Positions 18,026-26,204 of a stretch of 64,000 nt of DNA are shown piece by piece. The translations under genes were made by a program, and so were the position numbers. This stretch comes from CAXXIC01 sp049315325 (GTDB lineage: Bacteria; Bacteroidota; Bacteroidia; Bacteroidales; UBA7332). A model generated the notes under the pieces. It saw only the letters and a program-made list of their open reading frames with translations, made no database searches and was not told the origin of the DNA. Where the stretch lies: assembly GCA_049315325.1 (NCBI GenBank), contig JBMOKJ010000002.1, positions 248,001-312,000 on the forward strand, written 5' to 3'. How positions within the stretch are numbered: position 1 is the stretch's first letter; the number at the start of each line of letters is the position of its first letter.

Positions 18026-18499
18026 TCACTCGTGATGATACGGCTCGTTGTTTAGGATAGTCATTGCTCGATAAATCTGCTCCACAAAGATCATTCGAAT
18101 CATCTGGTGCGAAAAGGTCATCTTCGAAACCGAAATCTTCTCCTGTGCAGCTTCATACACCTTCTCTGAGAAACCATAAGGGCCGCCGACCACGAATATC
18201 AAACGGCGCGAAACAGTATGCGTCTTTTTCTCGATGTATTCTGCGAATTTTATCGATGAAAACTCTTTCCCACGCTCATCGAGCAGCACCAAGTAGTCGC
18301 CCGCTTGCACGTTTTTCAAAATCAGTTCGCCTTCGCGCTCTTTCTGCTGCGATTCACTCAGATTCTTGGTATTTTTGAGTTCGGGAATCACCTCCATTTC
18401 GAATGGGATGTAGTGTTTCAGCCGATTTTTATATTCGTCTATCGCTTCGTTGAAATAGCGTTCGGTGGTTTTGCCCACTACGAGCAGGGATATCTTCAT
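18026..18499 (-). CDS. rlmH: 23S rRNA (pseudouridine1915-N3)-methyltransferase
   Basis: 157 residues, SPOUT family, standard length. Family blocks are ISLLVVGKT at the start, LLDERGKEFSS, FVVGGPYGFS and a C-terminal MTFSHQMIRMIFVEQIYRA. It methylates pseudouridine 1915 in helix 69. An inverted-repeat element (18519-18635) lies just upstream. Confidence 0.97.
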   Translation of the reverse strand: MKISLLVVGKTTERYFNEAIDEYKNRLKHYIPFEMEVIPELKNTKNLSESQQKEREGELILKNVQAGDYLVLLDERGKEFSSIKFAEYIEKKTHTVSRRLIFVVGGPYGFSEKVYEAAQEKISVSKMTFSHQMIRMIFVEQIYRAMTILNNEPYHHE

Positions 18500-18518
18500 A
18501 ATTGAATTGCTTATATTT

Positions 18519-18635
18519 GCCCCTAAATCCCCTAAAGGGGACTTTTGATTCTACTAGTTAAGAATTATTGTTATTGATGAATATACTTTGCAAAAACGGT
18601 ACACTCTAAAAGTCCCCTTTAGGGGATTTAGGGGC
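18519..18635. repeat. Inverted-repeat element with CCCCTAAAGGGG core
   Basis: Two perfect 28-bp inverted copies at 18519-18546 and 18608-18635, separated by 61 bp. Each contains the palindrome CCCCTAAAGGGG. The right copy supplies the last codons and stop of the DUF559 gene (tail KSPKGDF). A related pair lies at 20397-20526. Confidence 0.9.
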
Positions 18636-19010
18636 TATTCCTTTATTGATTTCTGCTCTAATCATACTCAGAACATCTTCTAGTTGGTTTTCAACTTCTT
18701 CATTCGTAAAGCGAATAACTTTTATGCCCATATACTCCATTTCTGAAGTTCGTCCATCATCGTGTTCTTTTTGAGCTAAGTGCATTCCTCCATCAATTTC
18801 TATCACTAACTTAAGTTTATGACAATAAAAATCAGCAATAAATATGTCAATTGGGTGTTGTGCTTTAAATCTTACTCCCAGTTGATTATTCCTCAATCTT
18901 TTCCATAATATCGATTCTGCCCGAGTCAAATTCTTTCTTAGAAGGTCCGCTTTTGCAAAGATATCTGCCTTGGCATTGTAAAACATTGAAGGTTGATTGT
19001 GTATAATCAT
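18606..19010 (-). CDS. DUF559-family (VSR-like) endonuclease
   Basis: 134 residues from the ATG at 19010; the frame is open further upstream, and 19097 is another candidate. The DUF559 pattern is clear: LLRKNLTRAESILWKRLRNN, DFYCHKLKLVIEIDGGMH (catalytic D...E-x-D) and IKVIRFTNEEV. The family belongs to the PD-(D/E)xK/VSR-like nucleases. The C-terminal tail is encoded by one arm of the flanking inverted repeat. Its function is unknown; see the repeat finding. Confidence 0.85.
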   Translation of the reverse strand: MIIHNQPSMFYNAKADIFAKADLLRKNLTRAESILWKRLRNNQLGVRFKAQHPIDIFIADFYCHKLKLVIEIDGGMHLAQKEHDDGRTSEMEYMGIKVIRFTNEEVENQLEDVLSMIRAEINKGIAPKSPKGDF

Positions 19011-19127
19011 ATTTTTGCTCCAAATTGTGTTCCAAAGTCGGTATTTACTAAAAGTCTCTTTAGAGCAATACAAACTCACAATTCCATTTTTACTCATTCT
19101 CTGACGCGAAATTACAGTTTTTTTGAG

Positions 19128-19135
19128 TAATTTTG
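19128..19135 (+). promoter_or_regulatory. -7 box for DUF4783-nadC
   Basis: TAATTTTG matches TAnnTTTG, 24 bp before the start at 19159. No clear -33 TTG at the expected distance. Confidence 0.5.
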
Positions 19136-19158
19136 CCCCACATTTAAAGCAAATTACG

Positions 19159-19548
19159 ATGAAAAGGATATTGTTTTTTGTTGCGTTTGCGCTCACTGTT
19201 GTGTGCGGAACTCTTATTGCTCAAGAAAATTCCGTGGTAGCATCTGCTTTTCAGAAGAGCAATGCTACGGTTTTGTCTGGTCAGTTGAGCGACGAAGTAG
19301 CATTTATTAGTGGTTCGACCAACGACACGTTCTCTAAATCGGAGTTTGTAGCTCAGCTCAATCGCTTCCTCCGCGCTAACGTCGCTACCGAATTTGAGGT
19401 GATACACGAGGGTGCACGTGGTGATTCTCGTTTTATGATTTGTGCGCTCACTTCTGCCAAAGGAAGTTACCGCATCCACATCTTCTTCAAGAAAATAAAC
19501 AATCAATACCTGATTAATCAGGTCAGAATAGAGAACTCGAATGAATAA
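19159..19548 (+). CDS. DUF4783-family secreted protein
   Basis: 129 residues from the ATG at 19159. Signal peptide ends near IAQ (residue 19). The mature part is an NTF2-like small domain as in DUF4783 proteins of Bacteroidota, usually found beside nadC as here. It overlaps nadC by 8 bp, so they are translationally coupled. Function not established. Confidence 0.8.
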   Translation: MKRILFFVAFALTVVCGTLIAQENSVVASAFQKSNATVLSGQLSDEVAFISGSTNDTFSKSEFVAQLNRFLRANVATEFEVIHEGARGDSRFMICALTSAKGSYRIHIFFKKINNQYLINQVRIENSNE

Positions 19549-20380
19549 TTTAATTGACGAATTGATTAAGCTTGCCTTTGCCGAAGACATTGGCGATGGC
19601 GATCACACCACACTTTGTTGCATTCCTGCTGATGCAGTAGGTAAATCGAAACTGATAGTGAAAGAGGCCGGTGTAATAGCTGGAATCGATATGGCGCTGA
19701 AGATTTTCAACCATTTCGATCCGACGTTGAAGATTGAACTGCTGCTTAAAGACGGCGATGAGGTGAAACCAGGCGATGTCGCTTTTGTGGTTGAGGGCAA
19801 GATTCAGTCGCTGTTGCAAACCGAGCGCTTGATGCTCAATGTGATGCAACGCATGAGCGGAATTGCTACCGTTACACGTCGCTATGTAAAACAACTTGAA
19901 GGGCTACATACACGAGTACTCGACACACGCAAGACCACTCCCGGACTGCGCATGATAGAGAAAGTAGCCGTCAAAATCGGTGGGGGAGTCAATCACCGCA
20001 TCGGACTGTTCGATATGATTCTGTTGAAAGACAACCACGTAGATTTTGCTGGTGGTATCGAAAATGCCATCAACCGTGCCAAAGATTACCTCAAAGCCAA
20101 AGGCAAAGACCTGAAGATAGAAATTGAAGTCCGTTCCATGGAAGAACTCGAACGCGTGCTAGCTGTAGGTGGCGTCGATCGCATCATGCTCGACAACTTC
20201 ACACCCGAACTTACCCGTAAGGCTGTAGAACGCATCGGTGGACAGTACGAGACCGAATCGTCTGGTGGCATCACCTTCGATACCCTGCGCGACTATGCCG
20301 AGTGCGGTGTCGATTATATCTCAGTGGGTGCTCTCACGCACTCAGTCAGCGGACTCGATATGAGTTTCAAAGCTTGTTGA
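19541..20380 (+). CDS. nadC: Nicotinate-nucleotide pyrophosphorylase (carboxylating)
   Basis: 279 residues, standard length. Makes nicotinate mononucleotide from quinolinate and PRPP in de novo NAD synthesis. Family blocks: EDIGDGDHTT, LMLNVMQRMSGIAT, LDTRKTTPGLR, NHRIGLFDMILLKDNH and IMLDNF. The upstream DUF4783 gene overlaps its start. Confidence 0.97.
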   Translation: MNNLIDELIKLAFAEDIGDGDHTTLCCIPADAVGKSKLIVKEAGVIAGIDMALKIFNHFDPTLKIELLLKDGDEVKPGDVAFVVEGKIQSLLQTERLMLNVMQRMSGIATVTRRYVKQLEGLHTRVLDTRKTTPGLRMIEKVAVKIGGGVNHRIGLFDMILLKDNHVDFAGGIENAINRAKDYLKAKGKDLKIEIEVRSMEELERVLAVGGVDRIMLDNFTPELTRKAVERIGGQYETESSGGITFDTLRDYAECGVDYISVGALTHSVSGLDMSFKAC

Positions 20381-20396
20381 TTTTCTTCAAAATTTT

Positions 20397-20526
20397 TGCC
20401 CCCAACCCCCTAAAGGGAGCTTCTGTTTTGAGCTAATTTAAAGATGGAATTCCATTTTCCATATTTTTAAATCAATAAATCCCGAGTCAGTAGTGCGTAA
20501 TAGCCCCCTTTAGGGGGTTGGGGGCA
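20397..20526. repeat. Second inverted-repeat element of the CCCCTAAAGGGG family
   Basis: Arms 20397-20421 and 20502-20526 are inverted copies (24 of 25 bp), 80 bp apart, with the core CCCCCTAAAGGG. Same design as 18519-18635, but without a DUF559 gene. Confidence 0.85.
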
Positions 20527-20580
20527 TTAAATCGATGTTTATATCTACTTTACTCATCAAAACATAGGTTTATTATACAA

Positions 20581-20607
20581 CAAAACCCGCTGATAAGGCG
20601 GGTTTTG
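20581..20607. terminator. Terminator hairpin
   Basis: Perfect 10-bp stem CAAAACCCGC / GCGGGTTTTG with a 7-nt loop, downstream of nadC and past the inverted-repeat element. Confidence 0.75.
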
Positions 20608-20703
20608 TGTTTTCCTTTGTATTGTCGTTGCGAGGAAGCTACGACTAATGTGCTTTCTTCGTCAAACGAGACATGTAATCCCGTTCTAAATGTTATTATT
20701 ATG

Positions 20704-20905
20704 AGGATTTACAATCCGATTTCTTTTTGAATTGGTAAGGATGACAAATCCTTAAAATATTATTTACACGGGATTGCAAATCCCGTGGGACGGGGACGGT
20801 TTCTAACTGTCTTTTGCCCATTGAGGGCAATTCTTTGTATTCTTTGCTTCGCATTTTGTCAGTTACAAACTGACTTATAAAAAGCACGAGTTATAAAACT
20901 CGCGC
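20704..20905. repeat. Cluster of short palindromes, REP-like
   Basis: At least six small hairpins occur in 200 bp: GGATTTACAATCC (20704-20716), AAGGATGACAAATCCTT, CACGGGATTGCAAATCCCG (from 20767), GACGGTTTCTAACTGTC (20795-20811), GTCAGTTACAAACTGAC and CACGAGTTATAAAACTCG. Most loops carry TAA or CAA. This resembles REP-type arrays left by REP-associated transposases, but no transposase gene is present. The rest of 20607-20929 holds no credible gene. Confidence 0.7.
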
Positions 20906-20929
20906 TAGTGGGGGTTAGGTGGGGAAAAT

Positions 20930-21157
20930 TCATTGTTTTGTTGTTAATTTATCCTCAATAAAAATTGAAACAATATCTTCATTTTGTAATTGCTCATCTT
21001 TATTCAAAAGCAAATATGTTGAGTTTATTACAACTCTTTGCGTTAAAACTTGTCCATTTTTCAAAGTAATCGTGACTATTTGATATCCCATTCCTTTTTC
21101 AGGCATATCAGATAAATAATCCATAATTTCTTTATGAAGTTCAAGTTTAAGATTCAT
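20930..21157 (-). CDS. Small protein with GMGYQI motif
   Basis: 75 residues. The block MPEKGMGYQIVTI followed by QRVVINSTYLLL matches residues about 17-50 of the neighbouring 228-residue protein (LPETGMGYQIIDA ... ERFVIYNSELIV), so the two share a small domain. No family recognised. It is the last gene of a four-gene unit headed by an Abi-alpha protein, starting 2 bp after the upstream stop. Confidence 0.7.
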   Translation of the reverse strand: MNLKLELHKEIMDYLSDMPEKGMGYQIVTITLKNGQVLTQRVVINSTYLLLNKDEQLQNEDIVSIFIEDKLTTKQ

Positions 21158-21159
21158 TA

Positions 21160-21846
21160 TTAATAAGCTGTTTTACTGTAGTAAGTGTCATTTGAAGTCC
21201 CATCTGTAAAATATACTTCTATGCCACCTCCATCGTGATTGAAAGCAGGTTGAACTATACCTTTTTGAAGTTTATCATGAGATTTTGGTTTCACATAAAA
21301 AGCCCAGTTTATGTTCTCATCATTGGGTAATGCGTACCTGTCAATAGGATCATCATCGTAAACTTTACAAGTTACATAATCATTAACTGTTGTTGCAAAA
21401 GTGCCCGCTTTTAACTTTTTGTTTACAAAATCAATTCGTTTATCATTTTCATACGCAGAAAGTCGAACATACGATTCTATACCATTTGCATATTGAATAT
21501 CACTTTCCATCGCTCCTAGCCCTCCTGAATGTCTCCCTTTAGTGGTTTTTTTGCTTTCACTCATTAGACGAGTTTCGAATAAAGCCCTTTTGTTTACAAA
21601 TCTGGGATTACTAAGCGTCATAGTATCAGCTTGACTGAATATTCTAGTATATCCCTCGATTATAATTCTATTTTTAAACTCCATGAACCTAGAATCTAAA
21701 TCTACAATAAGTTCAGAATTGTAAATAACAAACCTTTCAGAAGAATATTTGCCAGCTCTTATGGCATCAATAATCTGATATCCCATCCCCGTTTCAGGGA
21801 GTTTGAGAAGATTATTCTCAAATGAAAAATTAGCCCTGTAAATCAT
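21160..21846 (-). CDS. Protein of unknown function with N-terminal GMGYQI domain
   Basis: 228 residues. Residues about 1-60 form the domain shared with the 75-residue neighbour. The rest is strand-rich and polar, without a recognised fold, ending in GGGIEVYFTDGTSNDTYYS. No signal peptide or membrane segment. Third gene of the Abi-alpha unit. It could be an effector or partner of the shorter paralogue; function unknown. Confidence 0.65.
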   Translation of the reverse strand: MIYRANFSFENNLLKLPETGMGYQIIDAIRAGKYSSERFVIYNSELIVDLDSRFMEFKNRIIIEGYTRIFSQADTMTLSNPRFVNKRALFETRLMSESKKTTKGRHSGGLGAMESDIQYANGIESYVRLSAYENDKRIDFVNKKLKAGTFATTVNDYVTCKVYDDDPIDRYALPNDENINWAFYVKPKSHDKLQKGIVQPAFNHDGGGIEVYFTDGTSNDTYYSKTAY

Positions 21847-21870
21847 TTCTTTAAAATTAGTATAATGTCT

Positions 21871-22080
21871 TTATTTATTAATTAATCTAGTTAAGTTTGC
21901 TCTATCTTCTGTTACATAGTATTCTGATTTATCGTCCATTATAATTTTTGATGTTCCAATTTGTCCACTATGAACATCCTCTATTTTTATAATTCTGTCC
22001 GCATTGATTGTTATTTTTGTGTCATTTCTTGGACCTAGATATGCACCACCAGTAATTGTTACTTCTATTAAATGTGCCAT
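21871..22080 (-). CDS. Small beta-rich protein, unknown function
   Basis: 69 residues: LIEVTITGG, a short loop, then INADRIIKIED and SKIIMDDKSEYYVTED. The strand pattern resembles small FlbD-like beta proteins, but similarity is too weak for a family call. It lies between the Abi-alpha gene (93 bp) and the 228-residue gene (24 bp) on the same strand. Confidence 0.6.
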   Translation of the reverse strand: MAHLIEVTITGGAYLGPRNDTKITINADRIIKIEDVHSGQIGTSKIIMDDKSEYYVTEDRANLTRLINK

Positions 22081-22173
22081 TTTCGTAAATGTTTAATTAA
22101 TTGATTATATTATAAGTTAATTATTTATTGAAGAGATTAATTGTTTTATCTAAAAAAAATATATGTCATTTGT

Positions 22174-22962
22174 TTATAAACAAGCTGTTTTGAATTGCTT
22201 TCCATATTCATTTACATATACGACACTCGATACGCTTTTAATTTCTAACTCATCTTGAGGGTTAACAAGTTTGTACAGATTTAAAATAACATTTAGAAAT
22301 TTCGTGCTTTTAAGAATGTCGTATCCATCATTTTCCGCAGTTCTGTCATACATTAAATCAATCAATCCAAATTTGCTTAATCGAACAAAGCTCGCTGAAA
22401 CATCGAACTCGTTATATCCCTCAATTGTCCATCCTATATACCATTCTGGTGTTGCCCCAATAAAGAATTTATTTGTGTTTTTTGTTCCAATTGAAGGGTT
22501 GATTATTCTTTGATATTTATTATCTTGAGATAGTTTATTGAATACCTTAGCATCTAAGCTATTCATCTGCTTTATAATTTCAACAAATGATGGATGAACA
22601 GTTTTCTCTTTTTCAGTATCCATTGAATTTGCTAAAAGATTCATGTACATTTCTCTTAATGTTTCATTTTGAGCAGTATAAGTTAATGCTTGCAATAAAG
22701 GAACTGCAATTTCGGGTTCAGGAGATTTTCTTCTTTCATTGGGTATATTCTCAATTCGTTTTTTTACCTCTTCTTCTACAATCTTCTCAATCTGCTCCCA
22801 TCCCCACAGCATTCCTCTGATTGGCGATAATAATGCTTTTACTGTTCGACCTGCAACACTTCCGACTTCTTGTAAAGATGATTTCGCAATATCATTGTAA
22901 ATTTCAGGAGATAAGGCTTTTGCCTCATTAATTAATTCTTTTGAAGCTTCGGGGTCTAACAT
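22174..22962 (-). CDS. Abi-alpha (DUF4393) family protein
   Basis: 262 residues. Matches DUF4393/Abi-alpha: SLQEVGSVAGRTVKALLSPI and MLWGWEQIEKIVEEEVKKR in the first 80 residues, then a helical part with AVPLLQALTYTAQNETLREM followed by YMNLLANSMD. The family is named after an abortive-infection protein of lactococci. Molecular function is unknown. First gene of a four-gene minus-strand unit (20930-22962), so it may be the anchor of a small defence system. The gap 22963-23165 is AT-rich with no clear gene. Confidence 0.75.
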   Translation of the reverse strand: MLDPEASKELINEAKALSPEIYNDIAKSSLQEVGSVAGRTVKALLSPIRGMLWGWEQIEKIVEEEVKKRIENIPNERRKSPEPEIAVPLLQALTYTAQNETLREMYMNLLANSMDTEKEKTVHPSFVEIIKQMNSLDAKVFNKLSQDNKYQRIINPSIGTKNTNKFFIGATPEWYIGWTIEGYNEFDVSASFVRLSKFGLIDLMYDRTAENDGYDILKSTKFLNVILNLYKLVNPQDELEIKSVSSVVYVNEYGKQFKTACL

Positions 22963-23165
22963 ATTCTATGCTTTTAATGTCTACTAATAATATTTATAAA
23001 TATATCAAAAATATAAGTTTGATAAAAGCGTAAATCTTCACTCCTCAAACTTACAAAATAAATCTCAAATACCCAATTAGACTCAGTGTGTTTGTTTTTA
23101 AAATAAATCTAACAGTCTCCGATAACAATTGAAACTGTTAGATTTAAGTCAATAATCAATCAATC

Positions 23166-24077
23166 TCACCCCTTCACCAATCTCACATCCAACGTGTAGA
23201 GTTCAGTATTCGATACGGTGATAGTGACGGTCTGCGTAGCATAGCCAATTTTGGAGACGGTGACATCATACACCCCTTCGGCAAGCGATTTGATTTGGAA
23301 ACCGCCTTTTGCAGCCGATTGTTTCACTTGTATCGGTGTATTGCTTCCACTGGCGCAGAAGGTAAGTGTGGCATCCACTACGGGGCTGGCAGTTTCGGCA
23401 TCTGTCACACTACCATTGAGTGAGAGCGAGCTCGTGGCTGTTTCTACCACTTTGCGTGCCGCTTTGTAGCTCGCATAAAACGTAGGTTGCGATAGTCGCA
23501 CAATATCCACCACTGTATCAATATCGGCAAGTGCTGCATCGGCTGCCTCAAACGCTTGTGCGGTCAGTTGTGTAGACTCTTTTTTGCTCAACTGTTTTTG
23601 GCGGGTTTTGGGTATTGCCAATTCGAAACTCTGCAAGGTTGTATGAAACGCCGCTTGGCTCTCTGTCGTCAGCAGATAGGGGGCAAGGTTTGCCACGTTC
23701 GACTGTATGTTGTTGTACAATCCTTTGGCGTTATTGAGCAACGTGATGTCCGATGCAGAATGAATGTCAGCATCTTTCAGCTTCGCTTCGCTTTGCAGAA
23801 TCGGGTTTTTGGTGTAGGTAGCATACGCCAACAGTTTGCGTGCGCTATCCAACACCACCTCTTCGAGGGTTTCGCGCGTCTGACGTTTGCCCTCAGCCAC
23901 TCCGCCCGAGAAGTGCTGCTGCAACTCGCTATTCTCTTCGATGGTCGATATCGAGTTGTTGAGGTTGGTGAAAAACTCTTCGAAGTTAGGCAGTGTAGCG
24001 GTGATTGCGCTGTTTGCATTGCATACCAATCGTAAAGCTAAGTACATTTTAAATTTTGATTCCTGTTTTGATGTCAT
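23166..24077 (-). CDS. Helical protein with C-terminal carboxypeptidase-regulatory-like domain
   Basis: 303 residues without a signal peptide. Residues 1-215 are helical and rich in Ala, Gln, Ser and Thr. Residues about 220-303 form a CarboxypepD-reg-like beta sandwich: LNGSVTDAETASPVVDATLT, LAEGVYDVTVSKIGYATQTV. Such a secreted-type domain without a signal is unusual. A 21-bp tandem repeat (24130-24360) lies just upstream of its start. Function not recognised. Confidence 0.7.
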   Translation of the reverse strand: MTSKQESKFKMYLALRLVCNANSAITATLPNFEEFFTNLNNSISTIEENSELQQHFSGGVAEGKRQTRETLEEVVLDSARKLLAYATYTKNPILQSEAKLKDADIHSASDITLLNNAKGLYNNIQSNVANLAPYLLTTESQAAFHTTLQSFELAIPKTRQKQLSKKESTQLTAQAFEAADAALADIDTVVDIVRLSQPTFYASYKAARKVVETATSSLSLNGSVTDAETASPVVDATLTFCASGSNTPIQVKQSAAKGGFQIKSLAEGVYDVTVSKIGYATQTVTITVSNTELYTLDVRLVKG

Positions 24078-24129
24078 AATGTCTATTGTTTTTGATTAAT
24101 AATGGTTATCCTAAAAATCATCACTCCCG

Positions 24130-24360
24130 TTCCGAACATCGTCAGATTGCTTCCGAGCCTTGACAGAATGCTTCCGAAGTCCGACAGTTTCCTTCCGAGG
24201 TTCGTCAGTTTCCTTCCGAGACCCGACAGATGTCTTCCGAGGCTTGACAGATTGCTTCCGAAGCTTGACATATTGCTTCCGAAGCTTGTCAATTCTCTTC
24301 CGAGCCAAATCGTTGGCCTTCCGAGCATCATACTATGTGTTCCGACAGTTGAACTGTAAA
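24130..24360. repeat. Eleven-unit 21-bp tandem repeat
   Basis: Eleven contiguous units of exactly 21 bp, all starting with TTCCGA (24130, 24151, 24172 and so on to 24340). The middle often reads TTGACAG; the last three units diverge. Four frames stay open across it only because the unit lacks stops. The remaining part of 24361-24654 shows nothing recognisable. Confidence 0.95.
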
Positions 24361-24654
24361 AACGGCCTTACCCACGCATCGCTTTCGACGCTTTAATTGG
24401 TCGCACGAGCACCGTCAGTCTCTATCTGAGGTCTGCGTTCGTCGTTCCGACTAATTCTGTAAGGTGTTTAAATTGAGGAGCTTTGAGGTATAACCTTTTC
24501 GTTCTGTTTCTGAAATCGATTCAATTGCTTAAAACCGCTGAACACTTGGTTATCCATTTCTTGTTTGCAAATTTAGATAAAGTATTTATATTACAAAAAC
24601 ATTTTCTCAAATATTTTTTGAGGTGGGATAAAAATTTTGGTCATAAAACAAAAA

Positions 24655-24693
24655 AAAGAGATTGCACGTCTTTTATCGTTGTGCAATCTCTTT
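24655..24693. terminator. Terminator downstream of the ATP-grasp gene
   Basis: Perfect 13-bp stem AAAGAGATTGCAC / GTGCAATCTCTTT with a 13-nt loop and a preceding A-run. Confidence 0.85.
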
Positions 24694-24708
24694 CCAATTT
24701 ATAGTGTT

Positions 24709-25839
24709 TTATGCCATTTTATGCAAGAGGTCATTGATCTGCTTCTTCATAATGCGTTTGAAGAGTTTCCAATCGTAGAATGGGATAAATTTCCAACATC
24801 CTTTGTAGTTGAAAGTCCATTGAAGCAACCCTTTGTAGTCGCGGTGTTTGATGCATCGGCGTATATCGCGGTCGAATATCGTCACTTCCGTTTTGTAGCC
24901 CATCGGTTTCGATATCGGTTTTATCGGTGTGCCGTAGAGTATGTGACGTATTCCGTCGGTGAAGTTACGGTTCGTAAATCTTGAGTACGGCATCCACAGG
25001 TTTGTCCTGCAATCCACCTCCACCAGATAATATTTGTTGCGCTCTTTGTGGTAAATAAATTGTATGCTTGCAAATCCATTTAGTCCGAATGATTCACCCA
25101 TTTGGGTCAGAATCTCCTCGATTTGAATGTTTTGGTAGTAGTTCCGACGGGTGGTAAACGAAAAGCGGTTGTACATATAGGTAAGAATCTCGCCAGCGTT
25201 GTACATCACCAGTTTCCCCTCGTGATAAAGCGCCTCCAAACCTACATCTTCTCCAGTGATAAACTCCTGAACCACCAAATTCTCTTTCACCGCAACCTTG
25301 TCGAGGCATTCCGAGAGCGTCTCTTTGGTTTCACAAAACTGAATGCCAATGCCACCGCAACTGAAATCCTCTTTCAGCAACACAGGAAACTCCAGTTTGG
25401 TGTAAATCTCATCGATTCCACTTATCTCAGAGTAATTGAGAAATCGGGGAGTGACAATGTCGTATTTTTCACAAAGGATAGAAAGCCCGAGTTTGGAAGA
25501 GAGCAGCATCCTGTTCTCTATTTTGATCAGTGGAAGGTATCTTTTGAATTGCTCTTCAGAAGTGACACGGTCATTCACGGCCTTCACAGTCGCATCGTCG
25601 AGCAGCAGAATCCAGTCGTATACAAAGTTGTGTCCGTCAACGTAATTGAATAGCTTGTTTACAAAGTCGTCGTGTGTTCCCTCTACATCAATCCAGTTGT
25701 CGTGGAATAAATTTGTCCGCAACCACGATTCTTCGCCGCAAAACACATCAACCGTACACCCTGCTTTTTTGAACATGTAGGGAATTTCGGCTAACGAATC
25801 GAAGTAACCTGAAATCGAAACAAGTAAGACTTCCTTCAT
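24709..25839 (-). CDS. ATP-grasp family carboxylate-amine ligase
   Basis: 376 residues. N-terminal Rossmann-like region (1-110), then an ATP-grasp core: FPVLLKEDFSCGGIGIQF (ATP-binding Lys and Gly-rich loop), VVQEFITGEDVGLEALYHEG and the metal-binding FIYHKERNKYYLVEVDCRTN. The C-terminal 80 residues are Trp/Lys rich. It should join a carboxylate to an amine or thiol; the substrate is unknown. It stands alone beside the left end of the island. Confidence 0.85.
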   Translation of the reverse strand: MKEVLLVSISGYFDSLAEIPYMFKKAGCTVDVFCGEESWLRTNLFHDNWIDVEGTHDDFVNKLFNYVDGHNFVYDWILLLDDATVKAVNDRVTSEEQFKRYLPLIKIENRMLLSSKLGLSILCEKYDIVTPRFLNYSEISGIDEIYTKLEFPVLLKEDFSCGGIGIQFCETKETLSECLDKVAVKENLVVQEFITGEDVGLEALYHEGKLVMYNAGEILTYMYNRFSFTTRRNYYQNIQIEEILTQMGESFGLNGFASIQFIYHKERNKYYLVEVDCRTNLWMPYSRFTNRNFTDGIRHILYGTPIKPISKPMGYKTEVTIFDRDIRRCIKHRDYKGLLQWTFNYKGCWKFIPFYDWKLFKRIMKKQINDLLHKMA

Positions 25840-25969
25840 TCAAGAGGGTGAGTTAGTTCGCTTAAATTGCATCATCTGTTACAAAAATATTAATTCTTTT
25901 CGGAAAAACTAATTCTTTTTGATTAATTCCTATAAAAAAGGTTTAATGTAGGATGTATTCTAAAAAAGA

Positions 25970-26002
25970 AAAACGCTTAATCTTTTCATGATTAAGCGTT
26001 TT
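25970..26002. terminator. Hairpin beside the left attachment site
   Basis: Perfect 13-bp stem AAAACGCTTAATC / GATTAAGCGTTTT with a 7-nt loop, 5 bp from the tRNA-end copy. Before integration it would have lain just past the 3' end of tRNA-Lys and served as its terminator. Otherwise 25840-26204 holds only the attachment site and the recombinase upstream region. Confidence 0.85.
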
Positions 26003-26007
26003 GTAAA

Positions 26008-26022
26008 TGTGATCCGCCTGGG
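26008..26022. other. Left attachment site (attL), copy of the tRNA-Lys 3' end
   Basis: TGTGATCCGCCTGGG is identical to 53758-53772, which is the 3' end of tRNA-Lys plus flank. Past 26022 the match stops (next bases ACTCCC), so this is not a tRNA. Confidence 0.9.
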
Positions 26023-26137
26023 ACTCCCAACTTCTCCTTATTTTACCTCTTTTTGCACCAAAACCCCCATAAATAGGGCTTTTCTTCTACTTCTCAACGC
26101 GAAATAATGCACAAAAAAGCATCAAAATGATGCAAAT

Positions 26138-26160
26138 GTTTACCCGAATGTTTACCCCAA
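26138..26160. promoter_or_regulatory. Left GTTTACCC double motif (candidate recombinase arm site)
   Basis: Two direct GTTTACCC copies. The pair recurs at 53684-53706 in the same orientation, one base shorter between the copies. It lies 16 bp before TATATTTG (26176-26183), a -7-like box for the recombinase gene, so binding there could also control that gene. Confidence 0.65.
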
Positions 26161-26204
26161 TTCAATAATATTTTGTATATTTGCATATACAAATACGAAG
26201 TGTA

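Noticed and set aside
20699..20887. 62-codon minus-strand frame as a gene
   Set aside because: It runs through the palindrome cluster and is explained by repeat sequence.
24130..24360. CRISPR array
   Set aside because: Units are contiguous 21-mers without spacers, only TTCCGA is invariant, and no cas gene is near.
24083..24396. Coding heptad-repeat proteins across the 21-bp array
   Set aside because: Four frames on both strands are open because the unit lacks stops; none has a better start, signal or codon pattern than the others.
26011..26022. Second tRNA gene at the left end of the island
   Set aside because: Only 12 bases of the tRNA 3' end match; no anticodon or D arm follows. It is an attachment-site copy.
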